In this document: piece by piece, positions 42,724-51,579 of the stretch
Position numbering within the stretch: the stretch's first letter is position 1
How the letters are laid out: each line of letters opens with the position of its first letter
Assembly (NCBI RefSeq): GCF_023571765.1
Contig: NZ_JAMJXC010000019.1
Location: forward strand, 1-64,000
Direction of reading: 5' to 3'
Source of the DNA: Xanthobacter aminoxidans
GTDB lineage: Bacteria > Pseudomonadota > Alphaproteobacteria > Rhizobiales > Xanthobacteraceae
Length of the DNA stretch: 64,000 nt
Translations under genes and position numbers: made by a program
Notes under the pieces: generated by a model
Seen by the model: the letters and a program-made list of their open reading frames with translations, nothing else
Databases searched by the model: none
What the model was told of the DNA's origin: nothing

Positions 42724-45360
42724 TCACCCCAGCGCGCGGGTGGCGATGTCGGCCACATCAGGCGAGAGGCCGGGCGTCTCCGCCACCTTGCGCAGGGCCC
42801 GTTCCGCGCTGGCGCGGCGCACCGGCTCCAGTTGGCGGAAGGTCTTGAACGAGGCGAGGAGGCGGGCCGCCACCTGCGGATTCTTGCCGTCGAGCGTCAG
42901 CACCACGTCGGTGACGAAGTCGTGCCCGGCGCCGTCCGCCCGGTTGAACTGGGTGGGGTTGGTGGCCGCGAAGGCGCCCACCAGCGAGCGCACCCGGTTG
43001 GGATTGCCCAGCGAGAAGGCGGGATGCAGCATCAGGTCCTTGATGCGCTCAAGGGTGCCGGGAGCTGCGATCTGCGCCTGCAGGGTAAACCACTTGTCGA
43101 TGACCAGCGCATCCCGCTCGAAACGGTCGTAGAAGGCCTGAAGCGCCGCTTCGCGCTCCGGCACCTCGTGCTGCGTCAGAACGGCCAGGGCGGTGATGCG
43201 GTCGGTCATGTTGTCCGCCGCCTCGAACTGCGCCTTGGCGCGGGCGATGCCCTCCGCCGAGCCCGTGACAGCGAGGAAATCCAGCGACAGGTTGCGCAGC
43301 GCCCGCCGTCCGGCGGAGGCCGCATCCGGCGAGAAGGGGCCGGTGGCGGCCATCGCCGCATAGGTGGTGGCGAAGGCGCCTTCCAGCGCGGTGCCCACGG
43401 CGAGGCGCAGCGCCTTGCGGGCGGCGAACACCGCGTCCGGGTCCACGTCCTTCGCCAGTTCCCGGGCCACGTCGCCCTCGCCGGGCAGGGCCAGCGCCTG
43501 CGCCTTGAAGGCGGCGTCGAGCGTGGTGTCGGCGAGGATGGCGCGGGCGGCCGTCACCAGCGCCTCGGTCGGCGGCAGGCTGCCGGTGCGCGCCCCGGTC
43601 TTGAGCATCTCCAGCGCGATGCGCTGGATGGCGTCGAAGCGGTTGAACGGGTCCGCGTCATGGGCGGCGAGGAACACGCGGTCGGCCTCGGTGAGGTCGC
43701 TCACGAGGTTCACCGGGGCCGAGAAGCCGCGGTTGAGCGAGGGCACGGGCCGCGCGTCGAGGCCGGTGAAGAGGAAGCTCTGGCGCGCCTCGCTCACCTC
43801 CACCACGCCGTTCTCCACCGGCACATTGCCGAGCGCCAGCGGCTGGTCGCGCCCGTCCGGGCCGACGAGGCCGAGGGCGAGGGGAATGAGCATGGGTTTC
43901 TTGGTGGGCTGGCCGGGGGTGGGCGGCACCTCCTGCGCCACGTCGAGGCGATAGGTGCCGGCCTCGGCATCCCACGCGCCGCTCACGGTGAGCACCGGCG
44001 TGCCGGACTGCGCATACCACAGTGCGAACTGCGAGAGGTCGCGGCCGGTGGCATCGGCGAACGAGGCGACGAAATCCTCGATGGTCGCGGCCTCGCCGTC
44101 ATGGCGCTCGAAATAGAGGTCCATGCCCGCCCGGAACCCGGCCTCGCCGAGCAGGGTCTTCAGCATGCGGACCACCTCGGCGCCCTTTTCGTAGACGGTC
44201 GCCGTGTAGAAGTTGTTGATCTCGCGATAGGTTTCCGGCCGCACGGGGTGCGCGAGCGGGCCCTGGTCCTCGGTGAACTGGGCGGCCTTCAGCGCCCGCA
44301 CGTCGGCGATGCGCTTCACCGGACGGGAGCGCTCGTCGGAGGAGAATTCCTGGTCGCGGAAGACGGTGAGGCCTTCCTTCAGGCACAGTTGGAACCAGTC
44401 GCGGCAGGTGATGCGGTCGCCGGTCCAGTTGTGGAAGTATTCATGGGCGATGACGCCCTCGATCCCCGAATAATCCGCGTCGGTTGCGGTCTCCGGGGTG
44501 GCGAGGACGTACTTGTCGTTGAAAACGTTGAGGCCCTTGTTCTCCATGGCCCCCATGTTGAAGTCCGACACGGCGACGATGTTGAACACGTCGAGGTCGT
44601 ACTCGCGGCCGAAGGCCTCCTCGTCCCAGCGCATGGAGCGCTTCAGCGCGTCCATGGCATAGCCGGCGCGGGCCTCCTTGCCGTGCTCCACATAGATGCC
44701 CAGCTCCACCTCGCGCCCCGAACGCGTGAGGAAGCTGTCCGAAATCTTGGCGAGGCGCCCGCCCACGAGGGCGAACAGGTAGGACGGCTTCGGCCACGGA
44801 TCATGCCACACGGCATAATGGCGGCTGGTGCCGTCCACCTTCCCGCTTTCCACCAGATTGCCATTACCGAGCAGCACGGGCGCCTCGGCCTCGTCCGCCT
44901 CGACGCGGGTGGTGAAGACGGAGAGCACGTCCGGCCGGTCGGGATAATAGGTGATGCGGCGGAAGCCCTCGGGCTCGCACTGGGTGCAATAGTTGCTGGA
45001 GGTCCGGTAGAGCCCCATAAGCTGGGTGTTGGCGGTGGGGTCCACCAGCGTCTCCACCTCCAGCACGAAGGCGTCGGCTGGGGGATGGGCGAGGGTGAGG
45101 CGGTCTGGTGTCGCCTCAAAGCTCGGGCCGGCCACCGGCTTGCCGTCGATGGCGAGGCGGACGAGCGTCAGCCCGTCGCCATTGAGCACCACCGGCGCGC
45201 CGGGGGCGCCCGCCGGGTTGCGGCGCAGGGACAGCTTCGACGTGACGCGGGTCTGCGAGGAGTGCAGGGAGAAATCAAGGTCCACCTTGTCCACCAGCCA
45301 GTCCGGGGCGCGGTAGTCGGAAAGGTGGATGGCCTTGGGTTCGGCATCACGCATGAACAT
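42724..45360 (-). CDS. pepN: Aminopeptidase N (M1 family)
   Basis: PepN is a zinc aminopeptidase that removes N-terminal residues from peptides in the cytoplasm. The 878-residue protein shows NMGAMENKG (the exopeptidase motif) and the zinc motif HEYFHNWTGDR with His306, Glu307, His310; the third ligand Glu follows in LKEGLTVFRD. Its length and C-terminal helical domain match the proteobacterial PepN. It starts MFMRDAEPK behind a GGGGAG-type site. It converges with glnE, with a composite repeat between them. Confidence 0.95.
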   Translation of the reverse strand: MFMRDAEPKAIHLSDYRAPDWLVDKVDLDFSLHSSQTRVTSKLSLRRNPAGAPGAPVVLNGDGLTLVRLAIDGKPVAGPSFEATPDRLTLAHPPADAFVLEVETLVDPTANTQLMGLYRTSSNYCTQCEPEGFRRITYYPDRPDVLSVFTTRVEADEAEAPVLLGNGNLVESGKVDGTSRHYAVWHDPWPKPSYLFALVGGRLAKISDSFLTRSGREVELGIYVEHGKEARAGYAMDALKRSMRWDEEAFGREYDLDVFNIVAVSDFNMGAMENKGLNVFNDKYVLATPETATDADYSGIEGVIAHEYFHNWTGDRITCRDWFQLCLKEGLTVFRDQEFSSDERSRPVKRIADVRALKAAQFTEDQGPLAHPVRPETYREINNFYTATVYEKGAEVVRMLKTLLGEAGFRAGMDLYFERHDGEAATIEDFVASFADATGRDLSQFALWYAQSGTPVLTVSGAWDAEAGTYRLDVAQEVPPTPGQPTKKPMLIPLALGLVGPDGRDQPLALGNVPVENGVVEVSEARQSFLFTGLDARPVPSLNRGFSAPVNLVSDLTEADRVFLAAHDADPFNRFDAIQRIALEMLKTGARTGSLPPTEALVTAARAILADTTLDAAFKAQALALPGEGDVARELAKDVDPDAVFAARKALRLAVGTALEGAFATTYAAMAATGPFSPDAASAGRRALRNLSLDFLAVTGSAEGIARAKAQFEAADNMTDRITALAVLTQHEVPEREAALQAFYDRFERDALVIDKWFTLQAQIAAPGTLERIKDLMLHPAFSLGNPNRVRSLVGAFAATNPTQFNRADGAGHDFVTDVVLTLDGKNPQVAARLLASFKTFRQLEPVRRASAERALRKVAETPGLSPDVADIATRALG

Positions 45361-45456
45361 GAACTCCCCGCGCGCCGCCGCATTGGCCGCGTCGCCTTGT
45401 GCGATGTGATCTTGGGCGGAGAGTAAGGCCCGGCGCGCCGGGAGGGAAGCGCGCCG

Positions 45457-46278
45457 CTATGCGCCCGAGGCCGAGCCGTGCCGCCAGATCTTCCAGGCCG
45501 ACATCACGAGGATGGCCCCGAGCAGCGGCAGCAGCATGGAGGCCGGCACGACGCCGAGCAACTGCCCGCCAAGAAACGCGCCCAGCATGGAGGCGGCCGT
45601 CATCACGCCGAGAAACGTCAGGTTCTCCCGCACGACGCCGACGGTGTTGTCGCGGCCGAAACGGGCGAAGCCGACGATGAGGGTGGGCAGGCTGACCGCC
45701 AGCGCGACGCTGCCCGCGAGCTTCACCGGCAGGGCGAACAGCAGCACCAGCGTCGGCACCAGCAATTCCCCGCCCGAAACCCCCATGAGCGCCACCGCGA
45801 GCCCGATGATGAAGCCCGCCAGCACCCCGACCACCAGCCGCACGGTGCCGTCGATGGCCATGTGCTTGAGATCGGGATCGTCACCCAGCACCAGCATGAC
45901 GGCAGTGAAGACGAGCATCGCCGCAATGGTGCGGAACAGGGTGCGCGAGGCGAACCGCGTGGCGTAGGTCGCCCCCGTCCAGGCCCCCGCGAGACTGCCG
46001 GCCAGCAGGGTCGCGATCACCCTCCAGTGCTCGGCCACCTCGGCGAAGGGAATGGTCGCGGCGCGGGACGGCAGGGCGAAGGCCACCACCACGAGGCTGA
46101 GAACCCGATTGATGATGATGGCGGGCAGCGCCTCGAACCCCAGCGCGATCAGGACCGGCAGCCGTATTTCCGCGCCACCGAGACCGATGAGGCCGCCGAC
46201 GGTCCCGATGGCCAGCCCGGCCAGTGATCCGTGCAGCAGGCGACGCAACTGGGACGCTGCGGAAGGCTCGAAAGACAT
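45457..46278 (-). CDS. TSUP/TauE-SafE family membrane transporter
   Basis: The 273-residue protein has about eight membrane helices and the duplicated glycine-rich motifs of the sulfite exporter TauE/SafE family, GTVGGLIGLGGAEIRLPVL near the N-terminus and ALMGVSGGELLVPTLV in the second half. The family exports sulfur-containing or organic anions. The substrate cannot be inferred from neighbours. An ATG at 46278 is preceded by gggag at some distance; a GTG at 46287 is an alternative. Confidence 0.87.
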   Translation of the reverse strand: MSFEPSAASQLRRLLHGSLAGLAIGTVGGLIGLGGAEIRLPVLIALGFEALPAIIINRVLSLVVVAFALPSRAATIPFAEVAEHWRVIATLLAGSLAGAWTGATYATRFASRTLFRTIAAMLVFTAVMLVLGDDPDLKHMAIDGTVRLVVGVLAGFIIGLAVALMGVSGGELLVPTLVLLFALPVKLAGSVALAVSLPTLIVGFARFGRDNTVGVVRENLTFLGVMTAASMLGAFLGGQLLGVVPASMLLPLLGAILVMSAWKIWRHGSASGA

Positions 46279-46485
46279 GCCGATCACGCTCCCTTGAACG
46301 GGCCGCTTCGCACCGTCACCTCGGCCTCAGAATAGGACGCGAGCCGTTGAGATCAAAGAATTCTCGTCGATTGTCCAGAAATCCCCACCGATTGTTTCGC
46401 TAAGGGAGCCTTATCGAATTTTGCGGCGCACCCTAGCTCCTAGCCATCAAAGGGCGTGGTGGGGTTGGTATTTAAGGAGATCAAC

Positions 46486-46758
46486 ATGCGTAATCTGACT
46501 TTTAGCGCCGTCGCGCTCGCCGCCCTCCTTGCTTCCGGCGCGGCCTTCGCGGGTGACGAACCGTCCCTCGCCGCCGCCGATGCTGAGGCGCAGGCCGCTG
46601 CGCCCCTCCATTCGCAGGTGCAGCCGCTCGGCTACGCGACGCCCCGCGCCGGCCATCCGGCCTTCGTGGCGCTCTCCGCTGGTCAGGAGCGGAGCCCGCT
46701 CTCGGAAGCCGACCGCCTGTTCCTGGCGCAGGGTGACCGCGGCCTCGGCACCAACTGA
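46486..46758 (+). CDS. Small exported protein of unknown function
   Basis: I do not recognise this 90-residue protein. It has a clear signal peptide (MRNLTFSAVALAALLASGAA, cleavage likely after AFA at 22), leaving a mature chain of about 68 residues, polar and with no cysteine. The start follows an excellent aaggag ribosome site, and an efficient hairpin follows the gene, so it is probably a real and well-translated gene. The upstream 200 bases are AT-richer than their surroundings. It stands between the TSUP gene (divergent) and hisG (convergent). Confidence 0.72.
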   Translation: MRNLTFSAVALAALLASGAAFAGDEPSLAAADAEAQAAAPLHSQVQPLGYATPRAGHPAFVALSAGQERSPLSEADRLFLAQGDRGLGTN

Positions 46759-46764
46759 CGAAAA

Positions 46765-46795
46765 CCCCCGGCCGGCGTCCTGCGCCGGCCGGGGG
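46765..46795. terminator. Bidirectional hairpin between the small exported-protein gene and hisG
   Basis: A perfect 13-bp stem cccccggccggcg (46765-46777) / cgccggccggggg (46783-46795) with a 5-nt loop. On the minus strand it is followed by TTTT, so it should end hisG transcripts; on the plus strand it may end the small-protein transcript but is followed by CATTC rather than T. Confidence 0.72.
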
Positions 46796-46815
46796 CATTC
46801 ACGAAGGTCAGCTGT

Positions 46816-47793
46816 TCAACCGTTCAGCCGCGCGTCCAGCGCTTCGTAGAGCGGATTGTCGGCGGCGAAGACGTATTCGATGGGGCCGACCGTCACCATG
46901 CTGGCGCCGCGCTGGCGCAGGAAAGTGGCGAGGGCGTGCAGCGTGTCCGGCGGGCAGTGCAGGGTCAGCATGCCGGACGATGTCGGGCCGCCGAAGGGCG
47001 CAACGCAGCGATAGGCCGCCACCGCCTCGTCCACCAGCGAGGCATCGCAATCGGCAAAGCGCGTGCGCACCTCCCGCATGGTCCGGGCGCGCTTCTCGGC
47101 TCCCAGCCGGTCGAACATGGCGCGGGCCGCCGCGAGGGGACCGCCGCTCCAGTTGGCGGTGAGGGAGGCGACGAGGTTCGCCTCGGACTTCAGGATGATG
47201 CCGTCGTCCACCACCTTCAGCGCATTGGCGGCGAGCGTCGCGCCCGTGGTGGTGATGTCGACGATCAGCTCGGCCGAGCCGGCAGCGGGCGTGCCCTCGG
47301 TGGCGCCGGCGCTCTCGACGATACGGTAGTCGATGATGCCGTGGCGGGCGAAGTAGCCGCGCGTCAGGTTCACATATTTGGTGGCGACGCGGATGCGCCG
47401 GCCGGTGCGGCCATGGAAGTGGCTCGCCACGTCGTCGAGATCGTCCATGGTGCGCACGTCGATCCACGCCTGCGGCACCGCGACCACCACATTGGCATGG
47501 CCGAAGCCGAGCTTCTCCAGCAGCGCCACGCGGCTGTCCGCCTCATGGATGTTCTCGCGCACCAGATCCTCGCCGGTCACGCCCAGATGAGCGGTGCCGG
47601 AGGCCAGCGCCGCGGCGATTTCCGAGGCGGAGAGATAGGCGACCTCCACCCCCTCAACGCCGCCCAGCGCGCCGCGATAGTCGCGGGCGCCGCGGGCCTG
47701 CGTCAGCGGCATGCCGGCGCGGGAGAAGAAGGCGTGGACATTTTCCTGAAGCCGCCCCTTGGACGGCACGGCGAGGATGAGCGGCGTGGTCAT
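46816..47793 (-). CDS. hisG: ATP phosphoribosyltransferase, catalytic subunit
   Basis: HisG condenses ATP with PRPP to begin histidine synthesis. The 325-residue protein has VPSKGRLQ near the N-terminus, TGEDLVREN, and a central [16 protein letters not shown] loop that binds PRPP phosphate. It pairs with HisZ, which replaces the usual regulatory C-terminal domain; the genes overlap by 4 bp. It ends just before a bidirectional hairpin. Confidence 0.95.
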   Translation of the reverse strand: MTTPLILAVPSKGRLQENVHAFFSRAGMPLTQARGARDYRGALGGVEGVEVAYLSASEIAAALASGTAHLGVTGEDLVRENIHEADSRVALLEKLGFGHANVVVAVPQAWIDVRTMDDLDDVASHFHGRTGRRIRVATKYVNLTRGYFARHGIIDYRIVESAGATEGTPAAGSAELIVDITTTGATLAANALKVVDDGIILKSEANLVASLTANWSGGPLAAARAMFDRLGAEKRARTMREVRTRFADCDASLVDEAVAAYRCVAPFGGPTSSGMLTLHCPPDTLHALATFLRQRGASMVTVGPIEYVFAADNPLYEALDARLNG

Positions 47794-48953
47794 CGGGCGT
47801 CCTCCGCGGCACCTGAGAGGCCGGCGAGGCGCTCCACCCAGGCGGCAAGCCCGACGCCGGGGATGGCACCTTCCGCACCGAGCCGCGACAGCAGCCGGTC
47901 ATAGCGCCCGCCGGCCACCAGCGGGCCGGCGCCGGGACGGGCCGGGTCGTGCAGCTCGAACACCATGCCGCTGTAATAATCGAGCGGCCGCCCGAAGGCG
48001 GTGGAGAAGCGCACGGAAGACAGGTTCACCGCATAGGCGGTGAAGAAGCCGGTGCGGCGGTCGAACAGGTCGAGGGCGGCGTTGAGGTCGATGCCCGCAT
48101 CCGCCGCCAGCGCCCGCATCCGGGCCGAGGCGTCGTCCGGCGTGCCCGAGATGGCGAGGTAGCGCGAGAGGATTTCCGAGGTCTCGGTCGAAAGCCCGCC
48201 GCCTGCGTCGAGGGAGGACTGCTCCAGGAACCGCTCGGCAATTTCCGACACGCTGCGCCCGCCCACCGTCGAAATGCCGGCGATGGAGAGCAGGTCGGTA
48301 ATGAGCGCGCGCGCCGCCGCCGGATCCGCGCCGTCCAGCGCCGCCAGCACGCCGGCATGGGCGGGGGCGCCCTCGCGGCTCTTGTCGTTGAGCTGGGCGA
48401 GATCGAGGTTCACCCGTCCCTGGCCGAAATCCTTCAGCAGCCGGCGGCGCATGGCCGGCGCCAGCGGCAGGGCATCGAGCAGCGCCGTGAACAGGCCCAC
48501 ATCGCCGAGCCGGATGTCCGGCTGGGGCAGGCCGTAGAGCGCGCAGGCATTGAGGCCGAGGGACAGGATCTCCGCGTCTGCCGCCTCGATGTCGGTGCGG
48601 CCGAAGGATTCTACGCCGGCCTGCCGGAACTCGCCGGGGCCTTCGCCACGGAAGCGGAAGACGGGGCCGAGATAGCTCACCCGTGCCGGCATCGCCATGC
48701 CCTCGGCCAGCACCGCGCGGGCGACCGGGATGGTCAGGTCCGGCCGCAGGCACAGCTCGTGGCCTTCGGCGTCGGCCGTCAGATACATGCGGCGGCGGAT
48801 GGATTCGCCCGAAAGGTCGAGGAATACGTCGGCCGGCTGGAGGATGGGCGGATCGAGGCGCGCGAAGCCGGCGGCCGCGAAGGTGGCGACCAGCGCCTCC
48901 TCGAGGCTCGGGGACGTGCGGGAGGTGAGGGGCGCGGGCGCCGCGGGCGACAT
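47790..48953 (-). CDS. hisZ: ATP phosphoribosyltransferase regulatory subunit HisZ
   Basis: HisZ is a histidyl-tRNA-synthetase-like protein without synthetase activity that forms a complex with the short HisG and provides feedback control. The 387-residue product has class II synthetase motifs, including [14 protein letters not shown] (motif 2 region) and [18 protein letters not shown], and a C-terminal [18 protein letters not shown] with [12 protein letters not shown]. It starts at ATG 48953 and overlaps hisG by 4 bp. Confidence 0.94.
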   Translation of the reverse strand: MSPAAPAPLTSRTSPSLEEALVATFAAAGFARLDPPILQPADVFLDLSGESIRRRMYLTADAEGHELCLRPDLTIPVARAVLAEGMAMPARVSYLGPVFRFRGEGPGEFRQAGVESFGRTDIEAADAEILSLGLNACALYGLPQPDIRLGDVGLFTALLDALPLAPAMRRRLLKDFGQGRVNLDLAQLNDKSREGAPAHAGVLAALDGADPAAARALITDLLSIAGISTVGGRSVSEIAERFLEQSSLDAGGGLSTETSEILSRYLAISGTPDDASARMRALAADAGIDLNAALDLFDRRTGFFTAYAVNLSSVRFSTAFGRPLDYYSGMVFELHDPARPGAGPLVAGGRYDRLLSRLGAEGAIPGVGLAAWVERLAGLSGAAEDAR

Positions 48954-49114
48954 GGGTGCAAGGTTTCCGTGAGGTCTTGCGGGCTTCTAGCAAAGCCGGC
49001 GCCTTACGGCCACCCCGGCGCCGACTTCGCCCGCCTCCCGGGGACTGAAGCGCCGCGCTTCGGGTGGCGGCGGGTGTCGTCTATGGTGAGCGCCTGTCGA
49101 ATCAGGAGGCGGCC

Positions 49115-49390
49115 ATGGCAGGCGCGAGCGGAGCAAAGGGCGGCACGGCGGTGGCCGGCGTCGAAAATCTCTCGTTCGAGCAGGCGCTTGCCGAGCTGGA
49201 GGCCATCGTCGCCAATCTCGAACGGGGCAACGTGCCGCTGGAGGAATCCATCGCCATCTACGAGCGCGGCGAAGCCTTGAAACAGAGGTGCGAGGCCTTG
49301 CTGAAGGCTGCCGAAGCGCGGGTGGAGACCATTACCCGCGACGCCGCCGGCCGCCCGGCGGGCACCCAGCCGCTCGATCCGGACGCCTGA
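49115..49390 (+). CDS. xseB: Exodeoxyribonuclease VII small subunit
   Basis: XseB pairs with XseA to form exonuclease VII, which degrades single-stranded DNA from both ends. The 91-residue protein has the family core [20 protein letters not shown] and [17 protein letters not shown]. An aggagg ribosome site precedes the ATG at 49115. xseA is not in the window. It diverges from hisZ (161 bp between starts). Confidence 0.94.
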   Translation: MAGASGAKGGTAVAGVENLSFEQALAELEAIVANLERGNVPLEESIAIYERGEALKQRCEALLKAAEARVETITRDAAGRPAGTQPLDPDA

Positions 49391-49394
49391 CAAG

Positions 49395-49411
49395 CGTCCC
49401 GAAACGGGACG
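49395..49411 (+). terminator. Short hairpin after xseB
   Basis: A 7-bp stem cgtcccg/cgggacg with an AAA loop begins 4 bases after the xseB stop. No T-run follows, so it is a weak candidate. Confidence 0.35.
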
Positions 49412-49485
49412 GTTGCAGGATTTGTCGGGACAGTGGGGGAACGCAGCGGGACCGAATCGCTGCCGCGCCCGTTTTCCCGGTCTGT

Positions 49486-50076
49486 TCAGTAGATGCCCGG
49501 AATGACGCGCCTGGTGCGCCGGGCATAGGCGTCGTACTCGGCGCCGAAGGCCTCCCGCATCATCTGCTCCTCGCGCCCGACGCGGAAGAAGAAGAGGATG
49601 CCGAAGCCGATCAGCCCGGCCGGTCCGGCGATGAAATTCGGCAGAAGCAGCGCCTGCGCCAGGGCCCAGAGGAAGAAGGCCGAATACATGGGGTGGCGCA
49701 CCTTCTGATACACCCCAGAGGTGATGAGCTCGTGCTTGTCCTTGATCTCCAGCGTCACCGACCAATACTTTCCAAGCTGCCGGTGGGTGCGCCAGAACAG
49801 CAGGAGAGAGCCGGCGAACACCACCACGCCCGCCACCACCTGAAGCACTGTCGGCGGGTAGGAGGCGAACCTTGGGAAGCCCGTCGCCGCGTAGATCGCG
49901 GGGATGATGCCGAGCCCCAGCGTGGAGATGGACAGAAGGATCATCTCCCGCAGATTACGATGCCGCGCATCCGCCACGCGCTGGCGTTTTGCCTTTCGTT
50001 CGAAAGGGATACGCAGAACGTACCAGGATACAACGCCCACGGCCCAGGCGATCTTGGCGAAGGTCAGGAGGCTCAT
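49486..50076 (-). CDS. Isoprenylcysteine carboxyl methyltransferase-like membrane protein
   Basis: A 196-residue integral membrane protein with about five helices and the C-terminal ICMT/PEMT signature: GVYQKVRHPMYSAFFL, then REEQMMREAFGAEYDAYA. These residues bind S-adenosylmethionine in related methyltransferases. Bacterial members often act on lipids or unknown substrates. Its start overlaps the stop of the upstream hydrolase gene (ATGA), so the two are translated together and may modify or hydrolyse the same lipid-like substrate. Confidence 0.88.
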   Translation of the reverse strand: MSLLTFAKIAWAVGVVSWYVLRIPFERKAKRQRVADARHRNLREMILLSISTLGLGIIPAIYAATGFPRFASYPPTVLQVVAGVVVFAGSLLLFWRTHRQLGKYWSVTLEIKDKHELITSGVYQKVRHPMYSAFFLWALAQALLLPNFIAGPAGLIGFGILFFFRVGREEQMMREAFGAEYDAYARRTRRVIPGIY

Positions 50077-51449
50077 GCGACGGTCTCGGGTTGCGGGAGG
50101 GGGAGGATGCAGCCGGCGTCGTCATAGACGAGCGGGCGCAGGGTTCCGTCGGGCAGGAGATAGGCCCGTAAGCTGTTGGTATGAGAGGCCAAAACGTCGA
50201 ACGACAGGGGTCCGCAGACATACGCATAGAAGTCATGCGTCGAACGGATGTCGCCGGCGAGGAAGCACTGGCAGTGCAGGCGCATCACGTCGAACCAGTG
50301 GCGGCGGTAGATGGCCGGCGAGATCATCTGCCGGATTTCCACATGCCGGATCAATGGCTTGAGGGAATAGTCGCCGGGTGGCAGCAGCACGGGAGCAAAG
50401 CTGACGGGGCCGAGGGTGACTGGGTTCACCTTGTAGAAGGAGACGATGTCGTCGCGCGACTGTACCTCTACCCAGCCGATCTGCTCGGCCGCCGCAACCC
50501 GTTCTGCAGCCTCACGAAAACGTCCGCCGGCGGGGTGCAGGGCGAACTTGGCGGTGGTCGAGCCGAGGGTGAGGATGCGCACCCGGGCGCGGGTGCCGAA
50601 GGCGGGATCGGCGGCCAGCGCCGCGGCCACCGCGCTGACCGCGAGCATGGCGCCAAGGCTATGGCCTGCAACGATAATCTCGTCGATGCCCTGCGCCGCC
50701 GCCTCCGCTTCCACCGCCCGCAGGCGATCGGCGAAGGCGCGGATGCGGGCTTCCACCTCGGGATGCCGGCCGCGGACGAAATCCACTGAGAATTCAGCGA
50801 GATCCAGCGACTGCTTCAGCCGGAAGCGGCGCCCCGGCCAGCGCATCAGGAGGAGCCCGCCGGCGAGGGTTGCGGCAAGACCGGCGACCGTCGCCACCAC
50901 AGCGCCGAATGGCGCAAGCCATTGATGAACAAGGAAACCTGCTGCCGCCGCCAACCCCCAGAAGAGGGCGAGCAGCATGTAGGTGAAGAGGAAGAACAGG
51001 CCATAGCGCCGGCTGGAGCGGAAGTAGTTGGCGATGGTGCCGCTCGACACCATGTCCGCCATGGCCCGCACCGAGCCCTTCATGTGGCTCCAGACTGAAC
51101 GGCCCATGTCAGCCCGAGTCAGGTCATGCCACCCCAGGTTTTCGAACGCAGTATCGGTATGCCAGTTGGGGCCGTCAGCTTCGGTTCGCCAGAATCCGCC
51201 CGTGGCGGTCGGCACGGGTGCCGAGTCGCGGCAGTGGGTCCGCACATTCCACACATCGCCGAAGCGTTTTAGCTCGCGGACGAAGATGCGGTGGTGTCCC
51301 TCCACCGCCATGGGGTCGAAGCCGGCGATGAAGAAGACGTGGCGGCGGCGGACCCGGGCGCGCGCGTCCGCGTCCTGGGGCGGGATACCGCGCGCTTCGG
51401 CGTCGGTCCCGGCGGTGGGGCCTGCGAGCGTTCCCTCGGCGTCGTGCAT
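50073..51449 (-). CDS. Membrane-associated alpha/beta hydrolase (lipase-like)
   Basis: The 458-residue protein has a lipase-type nucleophile elbow AGHSLGAML (Ser264) and two hydrophobic segments (150-175 and 180-203) between a polar N-terminal part and the hydrolase part. A region around FFIAGFDPMAVEGHH near the N-terminus may form the first strand of the fold with the oxyanion hole. I do not recognise a named family. It is translationally coupled to the ICMT-like gene downstream. Confidence 0.75.
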   Translation of the reverse strand: MHDAEGTLAGPTAGTDAEARGIPPQDADARARVRRRHVFFIAGFDPMAVEGHHRIFVRELKRFGDVWNVRTHCRDSAPVPTATGGFWRTEADGPNWHTDTAFENLGWHDLTRADMGRSVWSHMKGSVRAMADMVSSGTIANYFRSSRRYGLFFLFTYMLLALFWGLAAAAGFLVHQWLAPFGAVVATVAGLAATLAGGLLLMRWPGRRFRLKQSLDLAEFSVDFVRGRHPEVEARIRAFADRLRAVEAEAAAQGIDEIIVAGHSLGAMLAVSAVAAALAADPAFGTRARVRILTLGSTTAKFALHPAGGRFREAAERVAAAEQIGWVEVQSRDDIVSFYKVNPVTLGPVSFAPVLLPPGDYSLKPLIRHVEIRQMISPAIYRRHWFDVMRLHCQCFLAGDIRSTHDFYAYVCGPLSFDVLASHTNSLRAYLLPDGTLRPLVYDDAGCILPLPQPETVA

Positions 51450-51579
51450 GGGGCGCCTTCTAGCGAAGATGGCCGGGCGTGGCTAGTTGCGGCAACGGCA
51501 GGCGCCGGGATAATGGAGCCGTCCCACCTCGGCAGGGCAGGGGCGGCGGGCCACTCATCGCGGCGGGCATGGAGAGGGC

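Noticed and set aside
42601-45426. Long plus-strand open frame opposite pepN
   Set aside because: The composition is a His/Gly/Arg-rich mirror of pepN, with no domain, and the minus-strand frame holds the conserved zinc motif.
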